DNA from: an uncultured Faecalibacterium sp.
GTDB taxonomy: Bacteria > Bacillota > Clostridia > Oscillospirales > Ruminococcaceae
NCBI GenBank assembly: GCA_900772565.1
Contig: CAAHET010000053.1
Span: 1-29,041 of the forward strand
Length of the DNA stretch: 29,041 nucleotides
Direction of reading: 5' to 3'
Shown piece by piece: positions 1-7,217 of the stretch (positions are counted from its first letter, which is position 1; each line of letters begins with the position of its first letter). The position numbers and the translations under genes were made by a program. Below the pieces are notes generated by a model. The model saw only the letters and a list, made by a program, of their open reading frames with translations, had not been told where the DNA came from and did not search any database.

Positions 1-65
1 ACAGGACTCGAACCTGTGACCTCCTGCACGTCAAGCAGATGCTCTACCAGCTGAGCTAACCGTCC
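1..65 (-). tRNA. tRNA-Val (GAC), 3' end cut by window edge
   Basis: Read on the minus strand, the acceptor 5' strand GGACGGT starts at 65. It is followed by T8-A9, a D-arm (GCTC...GAGC), an anticodon arm with loop TTGACGT (anticodon GAC, valine) and a full T-arm (ACAGG-TTCGAGT-CCTGT). The 3' acceptor strand and discriminator base lie left of position 1. Everything present is regular, so it is probably a functional gene that is merely truncated by the window. Confidence 0.93.
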
Positions 66-95
66 ATATTCTGTTTTGCCGAAATCAGCTAGACT

Positions 96-124
96 ATAAT
101 ACCATAGCCTGTGCCAAAAAGCAA
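96..124 (-). promoter_or_regulatory. Promoter of tRNA-Val
   Basis: On the minus strand TTGCTT (124-119) and TATTAT (101-96) are separated by 17 nt. The -10 box lies about 30 nt upstream of the tRNA 5' end. An overlapping TATAGT offers an alternative -10. Confidence 0.5.
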
Positions 125-127
125 GAC

Positions 128-162
128 CTTTTTTCAAAAAATGTAAAACTTTTTTGAAAAAG
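128..162. repeat. AT-rich inverted repeat between divergent promoters
   Basis: CTTTTTTCAAAAAA (128-141) and CTTTTTTGAAAAAG (149-162) are inverted copies around a 7-nt spacer. It sits between the tRNA promoter and the ruvC promoter in otherwise GC-rich DNA. It may be an old terminator or a bent-DNA spacer; nothing assigns it a role. Confidence 0.4.
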
Positions 163-228
163 TACCCCGAAACCCGGCTTCTGTGCGGTGCAGCGCGGGT
201 TTTGGGGCGGCGGGCGACAGCTTTCTTG

Positions 229-257
229 TTGCCCCCAACCAGACGTTGTGCTATAAT
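229..257 (+). promoter_or_regulatory. Promoter of ruvC operon
   Basis: TTGCCC (229-234) and a consensus TATAAT (252-257) are separated by 17 nt, with TG one base before the -10 box (extended -10). A second TATAAT occurs at 265-270. The ruvC start lies about 40 nt downstream. Confidence 0.6.
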
Positions 258-298
258 AGAAAACTATAATAGGAGTAGTGTCGGAAAGGGAACGCAGC

Positions 299-811
299 AT
301 GAGAGTTTTGGGCATCGACCCCGGTTACGCCATCGTGGGCTGGGGCGTGGTGGAGTATGCGGGCAACCGCTTTGCGCCGGTGGATTTCGGCGCGGTGTGC
401 ACGGACGCGGGCGTGCCGTTTGAGCGGCGGCTGGACGAGGTGTATACCGGCATCAAAGAGGTCATCGAACGCACGCAGCCCGAGGTGCTTGCCATCGAAA
501 AGCTGTTCTACCAGCACAACCAGACCACCGTCATCGGCGTAGCCGAAGCGCGTGGGGTCATTCTGCTGGCGGCGGCGCAGGCGGGGCTGCCTATCTACGA
601 GTACACCCCCATGCAGGTCAAGCAGGCGGTCACCGGCTACGGCAAGGCCGTTAAAAAGCAGGTGCAGGAGATGACCCGGGTGTTGCTGCATCTGCCCGCT
701 GTGCCAAAGCCGGACGATACCGCCGATGCACTGGCCATGGCCATTACCTTCTGCCACACCAACGGCAACCAGCTCAACCGCTACACCCGCCGGGTGGCGG
801 GACCGATTTAA
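299..811 (+). CDS. ruvC: Crossover junction endodeoxyribonuclease RuvC
   Basis: This is the Holliday-junction resolvase that nicks symmetric strands of four-way junctions held by RuvAB. The 170-residue product matches the family length. The acidic catalytic set is visible: D7 in GIDPG, E67 in AIEKLF, and D140 with D143 in DDTADALA. The ATG at 299 is preferred because the protein then begins MRVLGIDPG, as RuvC proteins do, and AAAGGGA lies just upstream. An in-frame GTG at 278 would add seven residues but has its AGGAG only about 2 nt away. It is first in a ruvC-ruvA-ruvB order, separated from ruvA by about 120 nt that carry a repeat element. Confidence 0.96.
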   Translation: MRVLGIDPGYAIVGWGVVEYAGNRFAPVDFGAVCTDAGVPFERRLDEVYTGIKEVIERTQPEVLAIEKLFYQHNQTTVIGVAEARGVILLAAAQAGLPIYEYTPMQVKQAVTGYGKAVKKQVQEMTRVLLHLPAVPKPDDTADALAMAITFCHTNGNQLNRYTRRVAGPI

Positions 812-819
812 CCGATAAA

Positions 820-921
820 AAGCTCCCCCTTTGAGGAAAGACTTCCCCCGCGCCGAGGGAAGATGTCGCGCAGCGACAGAAGGGGGAATCTGGCAATGCC
901 GTAAGGCATTGACTGAGAGGG
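820..921 (+). repeat. MITE-like dispersed repeat, copy 1 (left end missing)
   Basis: This stretch matches the right half of the element at 3530-3718: both share the GCTC-CCTTTGAGGAAAGACTTCCCCCGC core, a variable small hairpin, AGGGGGAATCTGGC, and the terminal CTGAGAGGG (here 913-921). It contains nested stems, for example GTCGC-GCA-GCGAC and AATGCC-GTAA-GGCATT. The left terminal repeat is absent. Its right tip lies 10 nt before the ruvA ATG and is the best ribosome binding sequence for ruvA. There is no coding capacity. Confidence 0.75.
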
Positions 922-931
922 TTTTATTCAA

Positions 932-1543
932 ATGATCTACTGTCTGACTGGAAAAATCGTGAAAAAAAGCCTGAACGCCGTGGTGCTCAGCTGCGGCGGT
1001 GTGGGCTACTATACCCAGTGCCCGGCCAGCGTGGCGGGGGCACTGCCCGGTGTGGGGCAGGAAGCCACCCTGTACACCGTGATGAGCGTGACCGAGAACG
1101 ATGTGAGCCTGTACGGCTTTGCCACTGAAGAACAGCAGGCCTGCTTTGAGATGCTGACCGCAGTGTCCGGCGTGGGCCCCAAGGTGGGGCTGGCCATCCT
1201 CAGCGTCATGGAGCCGCAGCGGGTGGCGCTGGCCATCTCGGCGGGGGACCACAAGGCCTTTAAGGCCGCTTCCGGCGTGGGGCCGAAGCTGGCGCAGCGC
1301 ATCGTGCTGGAACTGAAGGATAAGGTGGCCAAGGGCTTTGTGGACGGCATCTCGCTGGAAGATGTGGCGGGCTCTGCCGCCGACACGCCCGCCACCCAGA
1401 GCAGCGCACAGGCCATTGCGGCGCTGGTGTCACTGGGGTACAGCCAGAGCGAGGCGGCGCTGGCCATCGCAAAGATCGATGCCGCGCTGCCGGTGGAAGA
1501 GATCATCAAACTGGCCTTGCGCAGCATGGCAGGCAGGAGGTAA
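932..1543 (+). CDS. ruvA: Holliday junction branch migration protein RuvA
   Basis: RuvA forms the tetrameric plate that binds Holliday junctions and recruits RuvB. The 203-residue product has the N-terminal OB-fold start (MIYCLTGKIV), two helix-hairpin-helix motifs (VSGVGPKVGLAIL near 78-90 and ASGVGPKLAQRIV near 113-125), and a C-terminal three-helix domain that contacts RuvB. The stop lies 3 nt before the ruvB ATG, so the two are translated together. GAGAGGG from the upstream repeat is the only plausible Shine-Dalgarno sequence. Confidence 0.96.
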   Translation: MIYCLTGKIVKKSLNAVVLSCGGVGYYTQCPASVAGALPGVGQEATLYTVMSVTENDVSLYGFATEEQQACFEMLTAVSGVGPKVGLAILSVMEPQRVALAISAGDHKAFKAASGVGPKLAQRIVLELKDKVAKGFVDGISLEDVAGSAADTPATQSSAQAIAALVSLGYSQSEAALAIAKIDAALPVEEIIKLALRSMAGRR

Positions 1544-1546
1544 GCA

Positions 1547-2602
1547 ATGCAGGACGATACCGCGCTGTACGGCGCAAAAATGATGCAGCCCGTCATGACC
1601 ACGGCGGACAGTGAGGAAAATAACCTCCGCCCGCAGCATCTGGAGGACTACATCGGGCAGGAAAAGGCCAAGCAGAACCTGAAGATCTATCTGGAAGCCG
1701 CCAAGCGCCGGGGCGAGCCGGTGGACCACATCCTGCTCTACGGCCCGCCGGGTCTGGGCAAGACCACGCTGGCGGGCATCATTGCCAACGAGATGGGGGT
1801 GCAGATCCGCATCACCAGCGGCCCGGCCATTGAAAAGCCCGGCGACCTTGCCGCCCTGCTCACCAACCTGCAGGAGGGCGATGTGCTGTTCATTGACGAG
1901 ATCCACCGCCTGTCCCGGCAGGTGGAGGAGGTGCTGTACCCGGCGCTGGAGGACTACGCGCTGGATATCATGATCGGCAAAGGTCCCAGCGCCCAGAGCA
2001 TCCGCATCAATCTGCCCCGGTTCACACTGGTGGGCGCTACCACCCGCGCCGGACAGATCACCGGCCCCCTGCGCGACCGCTTCGGCGTGCTGCTCAAGCT
2101 GGAACTGTACAGCCCGGACGAGCTTTCCCGCATCATCATGCGGTCGGCGGGCATTCTGGATCAGCCCATCACCCCGGAGGGTGCTTACGAGCTGGCAAAG
2201 TGCAGCCGTGGCACCCCCCGCGTGGCAAACCGCTTTTTGAAGCGCATCCGCGACTTTGCCACCGTGCTGGGCGACGGCATCATCGATCAGGACGTGGCGC
2301 TGCTGGGGCTCAAGCGGATGGACGTGGACGCGCTGGGTCTGGACGAGCTGGACCGCAGCCTGCTGCGCGCCATCATTGAGATGTACAACGGCGGGCCGGT
2401 GGGTCTGGAAACGCTGGCCGCCGCGCTGGGCGAGGAGGCGGTCACGCTGGAGGATCTGTGCGAGCCGTATCTGATGCAGATGGGCTTTTTGACCCGTACC
2501 CCGCGCGGACGCTGCGCCACCCGCCTTGCCTACGAACATCTGGGCATGAAAGCCCCGGAGACCGGCAGCGCCGAGGAGAACGGCCAGCAGAGCCTGTTCT
2601 GA
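1547..2602 (+). CDS. ruvB: Holliday junction branch migration ATPase RuvB
   Basis: This AAA+ motor drives branch migration with RuvA. The 351-residue product has Walker A GPPGLGKT (66-73), Walker B with DEIH (117-120), the sensor-1 segment GATTRAG (163-169), LRDRF with the arginine finger (about 175-179), and a C-terminal winged-helix domain. AGGAGG lies about 6 nt upstream of the ATG and overlaps the end of ruvA. No terminator follows it before the methyltransferase. Confidence 0.97.
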   Translation: MQDDTALYGAKMMQPVMTTADSEENNLRPQHLEDYIGQEKAKQNLKIYLEAAKRRGEPVDHILLYGPPGLGKTTLAGIIANEMGVQIRITSGPAIEKPGDLAALLTNLQEGDVLFIDEIHRLSRQVEEVLYPALEDYALDIMIGKGPSAQSIRINLPRFTLVGATTRAGQITGPLRDRFGVLLKLELYSPDELSRIIMRSAGILDQPITPEGAYELAKCSRGTPRVANRFLKRIRDFATVLGDGIIDQDVALLGLKRMDVDALGLDELDRSLLRAIIEMYNGGPVGLETLAAALGEEAVTLEDLCEPYLMQMGFLTRTPRGRCATRLAYEHLGMKAPETGSAEENGQQSLF

Positions 2603-2639
2603 CCTATCATATAAAGGAATTAAACGGAAGGAGGACGCT

Positions 2640-3515
2640 ATGCGCCCTGCAGATACTTGGAAAGACTACGAACTGCTGGATGCCACCGATGGCAACCGGC
2701 TGGAACGCTGGGGAGAGACCCTGCTCATCCGCCCCGACCCGCAGGTGGTGTGGAAGACCCCCAAGCAAAGCCCCCTGTGGGCAAAGGCAGATGCCATCTA
2801 CCACCGCTCCAATCAGGGCGGCGGCGAGTGGGAGTACCGCCGCCGTCTGCCGGAAAAGTGGAAGATCAGCTGCGGCGAAGGGGAGGATAAGCTCACCCTC
2901 ATCGTCAGCCCCACCGGTTTCAAGCACACCGGCGTGTTCCCGGAGCAGGCGGTCAACTGGGCGTGGTACCAGCAGAAGATCCGCGCCGCGAACCGCCCGG
3001 TGAAGGTGCTGAACCTCTTCGGCTACACCGGCGGCGCTACGCTGGCCTGTGCCGCTGCCGGTGCTACCGTCTGCCATGTGGATGCCTCCAAGGGCATCGT
3101 GGCATGGGGCAAGGACAACGCCGTGGCAAGCGGCCTGACCGATAAGCCCATCCGCTGGCTGGTGGACGACTGCGCCAAGTTCGTGGCGCGGGAAAAGCGC
3201 CGTGGCAACACCTATGATGGCATCATCATGGACCCGCCCAGCTATGGGCGCGGCCCCGGCGGCGAGATCTGGAAGCTGGAGGACTGCATCTACGACCTCA
3301 TCAGCCAGTGCGAAGAGGTGCTCAGCGATACACCGCTGTTCTTTGCGGTCAACAGCTACACCACCGGCCTGTCCCCGGCGGTCATGGAGTATATGCTCAA
3401 GACCACGCTGGTGCCCCGCTTTGGCGGCAAAACCAGCTGCGATGAGATCGGCCTGCCGGTGTCTGCCACCGGCGGCGTGGTGCCCTGCGGTGCCACCGCC
3501 ATCTGGGAAGAATAA
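2640..3515 (+). CDS. Class I SAM-dependent methyltransferase, RlmI/RlmK-like
   Basis: The 291-residue protein has a Rossmann methyltransferase fold. The SAM-binding motif is VLNLFGYTGGATL (about 123-135), an acidic VDAS (147-150) follows strand 2, and DPPSYGRGP (198-206) is motif IV. The overall pattern resembles the COG1092 family (RlmI and the C-terminal half of RlmL), whose members methylate 23S rRNA. The segment where 5-methylcytosine enzymes carry a catalytic cysteine reads FAVNSYTTG here, without cysteine, so I do not assign m5C1962 activity. GGAAGGAGG precedes the ATG. It is 37 nt downstream of ruvB and probably in the same transcript. The substrate is unknown. Confidence 0.82.
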   Translation: MRPADTWKDYELLDATDGNRLERWGETLLIRPDPQVVWKTPKQSPLWAKADAIYHRSNQGGGEWEYRRRLPEKWKISCGEGEDKLTLIVSPTGFKHTGVFPEQAVNWAWYQQKIRAANRPVKVLNLFGYTGGATLACAAAGATVCHVDASKGIVAWGKDNAVASGLTDKPIRWLVDDCAKFVAREKRRGNTYDGIIMDPPSYGRGPGGEIWKLEDCIYDLISQCEEVLSDTPLFFAVNSYTTGLSPAVMEYMLKTTLVPRFGGKTSCDEIGLPVSATGGVVPCGATAIWEE

Positions 3516-3529
3516 AAGAGGTAAACGGG

Positions 3530-3718
3530 CTCGCCCTCTCAGTCAAATCTTTACAGATTTGCCAGCTCCCCCAAAGGGGGAGCCTCTGTCGAAGAGGGAA
3601 AGTTTTCGGTTTTGCCAAGGGCTCTCCCTTTGAGGAAAGACTTCCCCCGCGCCGGGGGAAGATGTCACCGTAGGTGACAAAAGGGGGAATCTGGCGCGTC
3701 AGCGCCTGAGAGGGCGAG
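3530..3718 (+). repeat. MITE-like dispersed repeat, full-length copy
   Basis: This 189-bp element has perfect 13-bp terminal inverted repeats: CTCGCCCTCTCAG (3530-3542) and CTGAGAGGGCGAG (3706-3718). Inside are several nested stems, including CTCCC-CCAAAGG-GGGAG, GTCACC-GTAG-GTGAC and GGCGC-GTCA-GCGCC. There is no open reading frame of note. Shorter relatives occur at 820-921 and 6400-6443. It occupies most of the gap between the methyltransferase and ecfA1 and may also end the ruv transcript, since read as RNA it folds extensively. A transposase supplied in trans is the usual model for such elements; none is present here. Confidence 0.8.
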
Positions 3719-3757
3719 GCCGCTAAAAATAAACAAGCAATCAAATTTCAATAGAAT

Positions 3758-3782
3758 GGGGTACAGCCCCTTTCGGAGGGGC
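3758..3782 (+). promoter_or_regulatory. Alternative hairpins in ecfA1 5' region
   Basis: GCCCCT (3766-3771) pairs with AGGGGC (3777-3782) around a short TTCGG-type loop. The same CCCC could instead pair with GGGG at 3758-3761. It lies about 25 nt upstream of the ecfA1 start. The stretch is too small for a known riboswitch, and no substrate-binding gene is nearby to suggest a ligand. Confidence 0.35.
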
Positions 3783-3807
3783 GCACCACCAGAAAGAGAA
3801 ACAAAGC

Positions 3808-4647
3808 ATGAGTGAAACGATTTTAACTGCTGAAAATTTGAAGTTCCGCTACGATGCCGAACAGCCGGTCTACGCGCTGGACGGCGTATCTGCCCGGGTA
3901 AAGCGCGGGGAGTTCGTGGCGGTGCTGGGTGCAAACGGCTGTGGTAAATCCACGCTGGCGAAGCACTTCAACGCCATTCTGCTGCCCGAGAGCGGCAAGG
4001 TGTATGTGGAGGGCATGGACACCGCAGACGAGGACAAGCTTTACGATATCCGCCAGACCGTGGGCATGGTGTTCCAGAACCCGGACAACCAGATCGTTGC
4101 CACCGTGGTGGAAGAGGACGTGGCCTTTGCGCTGGAAAACCTTGGAGTGCCGCAGGACGAGATGCGCCGCCGGGTGGACGACTCCATGAAGATGGCAGGC
4201 ATCTACGAATACCGCGAGCGCGCACCCCACAACCTTTCCGGCGGTCAGAAGCAGCGCGTGGCCATTGCCGGTGTGGTTGCCATGCGCCCGGACTGCCTGA
4301 TCTTAGACGAAGCCACCGCCATGCTGGACCCGCGCGGCCGCGAGCAGGTGATGCAGACCATCCACTACCTGAACAAGAATATGGGTATCACGGTGGTGTC
4401 CATCACCCACTATATGGAAGAAGCCGCACAGGCCGACCGTGTGCTGGTGATGAGCAAGGGTCATGTGGTGATGGAGGGCACCCCGAAAGAGGTGTTCAGC
4501 CAGACCGAGAAGGTACGCTCGCTGCATCTGGACGTGCCGCAGGCCGCTGAGCTGCGGGACGAACTGGTGAAGGCCGGCATCCCGATGCCGGAGGGCATCA
4601 TCGACACCGGTGCCTGCGCACAGGCGCTGTATGAACTGCTGCAGTAA
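3808..4647 (+). CDS. ecfA1: Energy-coupling factor transporter ATPase EcfA1
   Basis: This is one of the two ATPases of the ECF module that powers vitamin and metal uptake through exchangeable S components. The 279-residue product has Walker A GANGCGKST (41-49), a Q-loop in MVFQNPDNQ, the signature LSGGQKQR, and Walker B LILDEATAMLD followed by the switch histidine in SITH. It is first in ecfA1-ecfA2-ecfT, with 13 nt to the second ATPase gene. No S-component gene is adjacent, so the module probably serves S proteins encoded elsewhere (group II arrangement). Only a weak AAAGAGAAA lies upstream of the ATG. Confidence 0.93.
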   Translation: MSETILTAENLKFRYDAEQPVYALDGVSARVKRGEFVAVLGANGCGKSTLAKHFNAILLPESGKVYVEGMDTADEDKLYDIRQTVGMVFQNPDNQIVATVVEEDVAFALENLGVPQDEMRRRVDDSMKMAGIYEYRERAPHNLSGGQKQRVAIAGVVAMRPDCLILDEATAMLDPRGREQVMQTIHYLNKNMGITVVSITHYMEEAAQADRVLVMSKGHVVMEGTPKEVFSQTEKVRSLHLDVPQAAELRDELVKAGIPMPEGIIDTGACAQALYELLQ

Positions 4648-4660
4648 GGGGGCGGACGAA

Positions 4661-5575
4661 ATGGCAGATATCATTAAGGTAGAACATCTGAGCTACGTCT
4701 ATAACCCCGGCCTGCCCACCGCAGTGACCGCGCTGGACGACGTAAGCTTTACCGTAGAAGAGGGCGATTTTGTGGGCATCATCGGGGCGACCGGCTCCGG
4801 CAAAAGCACCCTTATCACCCACATGAACGGCCTGAATAAGCCCACCAGCGGCAAAATTTACATTGACGGCCGCGACCTGTGGGCAGACCCGGAAAAGATC
4901 CGGGATTTCCGCTTCCTCACCGGCCTTGTGTTCCAGTACCCGGAATACCAGCTGTTTGAGGAAACCTGCTACAAGGACATCGCCTTTGGCCCCAAGAACA
5001 TGGGCTTGGACGAAGCCGAGGTGGACCGCCGCGTCCACGAAGCCGCAGACTTTGTAGGTTTGGACCCGGCGCTTTTGGAGCGCAGCCCCTTTGAGCTTTC
5101 CGGCGGTCAGAAGCGCCGGGTGGCGGTGGCGGGCGTCATGGCCATGAAGCCCCGCATCCTTGTGCTGGACGAGCCCGCCGCCGGTCTTGACCCGGAGGGA
5201 CGGGACGATATCCTTTCCGAGGTGAAGGAGTACCACAAAAAGACCGGTACCACCGTGCTGCTGGTGTCCCACAGCATGGAGGATATCGCCAAATACGCCA
5301 ACCGCGTGCTGGTGATGAGCAACAAGAAAATTGCCATGTACGACACGGTGGAAAAGATCTTTGCCCGCGCCCCGGAGCTGCTGGAGCTGGGGCTGTCGGT
5401 GCCGCAGGTGACGAAAATTTTCCTCAAGCTGCGGGAGATGGGGGTGGACGTCCCGGCGGACGTATACACCATCCCTTACGCGGTCAAGACCCTGCTGGAA
5501 GCCAAGCGCCGCCGCGATGCCGGGGAAAGCCTTGTGCTGCCCCGCAGCGCTGCCCGGAAAGGGGGTGCTGTCTGA
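4661..5575 (+). CDS. ecfA2: Energy-coupling factor transporter ATPase EcfA2
   Basis: This is the second ATPase of the ECF heterodimer. From the ATG at 4661 the protein has 304 residues and starts MADIIKVEHLSYVY, as its homologues do; GGGGGCGG lies just upstream. Walker A is GATGSGKST (42-50), the signature is LSGGQKRR, and Walker B is ILVLDEPAAGLDPEG. A longer in-frame start within ecfA1 has no support. The stop overlaps the ecfT start (TGATG), which implies translational coupling. Confidence 0.93.
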   Translation: MADIIKVEHLSYVYNPGLPTAVTALDDVSFTVEEGDFVGIIGATGSGKSTLITHMNGLNKPTSGKIYIDGRDLWADPEKIRDFRFLTGLVFQYPEYQLFEETCYKDIAFGPKNMGLDEAEVDRRVHEAADFVGLDPALLERSPFELSGGQKRRVAVAGVMAMKPRILVLDEPAAGLDPEGRDDILSEVKEYHKKTGTTVLLVSHSMEDIAKYANRVLVMSNKKIAMYDTVEKIFARAPELLELGLSVPQVTKIFLKLREMGVDVPADVYTIPYAVKTLLEAKRRRDAGESLVLPRSAARKGGAV

Positions 5576-6390
5576 TGCTGCGAGATATCACCATCGGTCA
5601 GCACTTCCCGGGCAACAGTCTGGTGCACCGGTTCGACCCCAGACTGAAGCTTGTGCTGACGGTCGCCTATATCGTGCTGCTGTTTGCAGCTTCCAACCCC
5701 TTGGGGCTTGCCCTGTCCATCCTCTTTTTGGGGGTCATGTACAAGGTGGCAAAAATTCCGGTCAAGATGATCGGCAAAAGCCTGAAGCCCATTCTGCCCA
5801 TCGTGCTGTTCACGGCGGTGCTGAATCTGTTCTTTGTCTCCGGCGAGGGCGACCCGCTGGTGCATTTCTGGTTCTTGACCATCTACGCCGAGGGCGTGCG
5901 CTACGCGGTGCTGATGGCAGTGCGCGTGATGGCGCTCATCGCGGGCACCAGCCTGCTTACCTACACCACCAGCCCCATCGTGCTGACCGATGCCATTGAG
6001 CAGCTGCTCAAGCCCTTGGGCAAGCTGCACTTCCCGGTGCACGAACTGGCCATGATGATGAGCATCGCCCTGCGCTTTATCCCCACCCTCATCGAGGAGA
6101 CGGATAAGATCATGAACGCACAGAAGGCGCGCGGCGCGCAGCTGGACACCGGCAAAATGACCGACCGGGTCAAGGCGCTGGTGCCGGTGCTCATCCCGCT
6201 GTTCATCTCGGCCTTCCGCCGCGCAGACGAGCTGGCCATGGCCATGGAGTGCCGCTGCTACCGCGGCGGCACGGGCCGCACCCGCCTGAAGGTGCTGCGC
6301 TGCGAAAAGCAGGATTATATCGACCTTGCGGTCTGCATCGCCTGCTTTGCCGTCATCCTTGCCTCCCGGCTGGTGTTCCCGAATTATTAA
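5575..6390 (+). CDS. ecfT: Energy-coupling factor transmembrane protein EcfT
   Basis: This is the scaffold membrane protein joining the EcfA1A2 ATPases to the S component. The 271-residue product has about five hydrophobic segments and the start typical of EcfT (ITIGQHFPGNSLVHRFDPRLKL). The cytoplasmic coupling region carries the conserved Ala-Arg-Gly motif (about 185-187, in AQKARGAQ) and a second basic motif in MECRCYRGG. It overlaps ecfA2 by one base and is followed by truA, the order seen in many Firmicutes. Confidence 0.93.
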   Translation: MLRDITIGQHFPGNSLVHRFDPRLKLVLTVAYIVLLFAASNPLGLALSILFLGVMYKVAKIPVKMIGKSLKPILPIVLFTAVLNLFFVSGEGDPLVHFWFLTIYAEGVRYAVLMAVRVMALIAGTSLLTYTTSPIVLTDAIEQLLKPLGKLHFPVHELAMMMSIALRFIPTLIEETDKIMNAQKARGAQLDTGKMTDRVKALVPVLIPLFISAFRRADELAMAMECRCYRGGTGRTRLKVLRCEKQDYIDLAVCIACFAVILASRLVFPNY

Positions 6391-6399
6391 AGAGGAGAA

Positions 6400-6449
6400 C
6401 CCTCTCAGTCAATGCCTTGCGACATTGCCAGCTCCTGAGAGGGCTTTTT
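6400..6449 (+). terminator. Minimal MITE-tip hairpin, probable terminator ending in truA RBS
   Basis: CCCTCTCAG (6400-6408) and CTGAGAGGG (6435-6443) are the tips of the dispersed repeat with almost all of the interior deleted, leaving 26 nt between them. The right arm is followed by CTTTTT, so the RNA would fold as a rho-independent terminator after ecfT. GAGAGGG in the right arm is also the only Shine-Dalgarno sequence for truA (ATG at 6453). Confidence 0.6.
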
Positions 6450-6452
6450 ACT

Positions 6453-7217
6453 ATGAACTTTTTACTTACCCTTGCCTACGACGGCACAAATTACTGCGGC
6501 TTTCAGGTGCAGCCCAATGGGCGCAGCGTGGCGGCCACCTTTCAGGATGCGCTGGAAGCGGTGCTGGGCAGCCGCCCCGATATCAAGGGCTGCAGCCGCA
6601 CCGATGCCGGGGTGCACGCGCTGGGCTTCCGGCTGAACTTCCATGCCGATACCCGCATCCCGCCCCAGAAGCTGCCGCTGGCGCTCAACCAGCATCTGCC
6701 GCCGGATATCCGGGTGCTGGCGGCGCAGACCGTGCCGGAGGACTTCCATGCCCGGTACGCCGCCCATACCAAGACCTATCTGTACCGCATCCATAACCAC
6801 CCCATCGACTCGCCCTTTGACGCCGCCTACTACACCCGTGTGCCCCGGCGGCTGGACGAAGCCGCCATGCAGGCGGCGGCGCAGCAGTTCGTAGGGACGC
6901 ACGATTTTCTGGCGCTGTGCGCGGCGGGCAGTTCTGCCGCCGCCCACGGGGACACCGTGCGCACCATCACGGACTGCCACGTCACCCGGCGCGGGGACGA
7001 GGTGGACATTGAGGTGACCGCCGACGGCTACCTGTACAACATGGTGCGCATTCTGGCGGGTACTTTGTGCGAGGTGGGCGCGGGGCGGTTGCGCGCGGCG
7101 GACATCCCCGCCATTCTGGCAAGCCGGGACCGCAGCCGGGCGGGCCCCACCCTGCCTGCGAAGGGCTTGTTTTTAAAGTGTGTGGATTACCCGGAAAGGA
7201 AGGAAGAGCAGCTATGA
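6453..7217 (+). CDS. truA: tRNA pseudouridine(38-40) synthase TruA
   Basis: TruA isomerises uridines 38-40 in the anticodon arm of many tRNAs. From the ATG at 6453 the protein has 254 residues, close to the family norm, and begins MNFLLTLAYDGTNYCGFQ, the standard TruA start. The catalytic aspartate is D51 in CSRTDAGVHALG. A longer in-frame upstream reading would run through ecfT and the repeat and is rejected. The stop overlaps the next start (ATGA). Confidence 0.95.
   Translation: MNFLLTLAYDGTNYCGFQVQPNGRSVAATFQDALEAVLGSRPDIKGCSRTDAGVHALGFRLNFHADTRIPPQKLPLALNQHLPPDIRVLAAQTVPEDFHARYAAHTKTYLYRIHNHPIDSPFDAAYYTRVPRRLDEAAMQAAAQQFVGTHDFLALCAAGSSAAAHGDTVRTITDCHVTRRGDEVDIEVTADGYLYNMVRILAGTLCEVGAGRLRAADIPAILASRDRSRAGPTLPAKGLFLKCVDYPERKEEQL

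Noticed and set aside
278..298. GTG start for ruvC at 278
   Set aside because: The AGGAG before it is only about 2 nt away, and it would add residues before the canonical MRVLGIDPG start.
3530..3718. CRISPR-like array made of the dispersed repeats
   Set aside because: Copies are kilobases apart, have terminal inverted repeats and lack regular unique spacers or cas genes.
3720..3807. Vitamin-sensing riboswitch (TPP, cobalamin, FMN type) upstream of the ecf genes
   Set aside because: The unique space is under 90 nt and holds only small competing hairpins; no conserved riboswitch core is visible.
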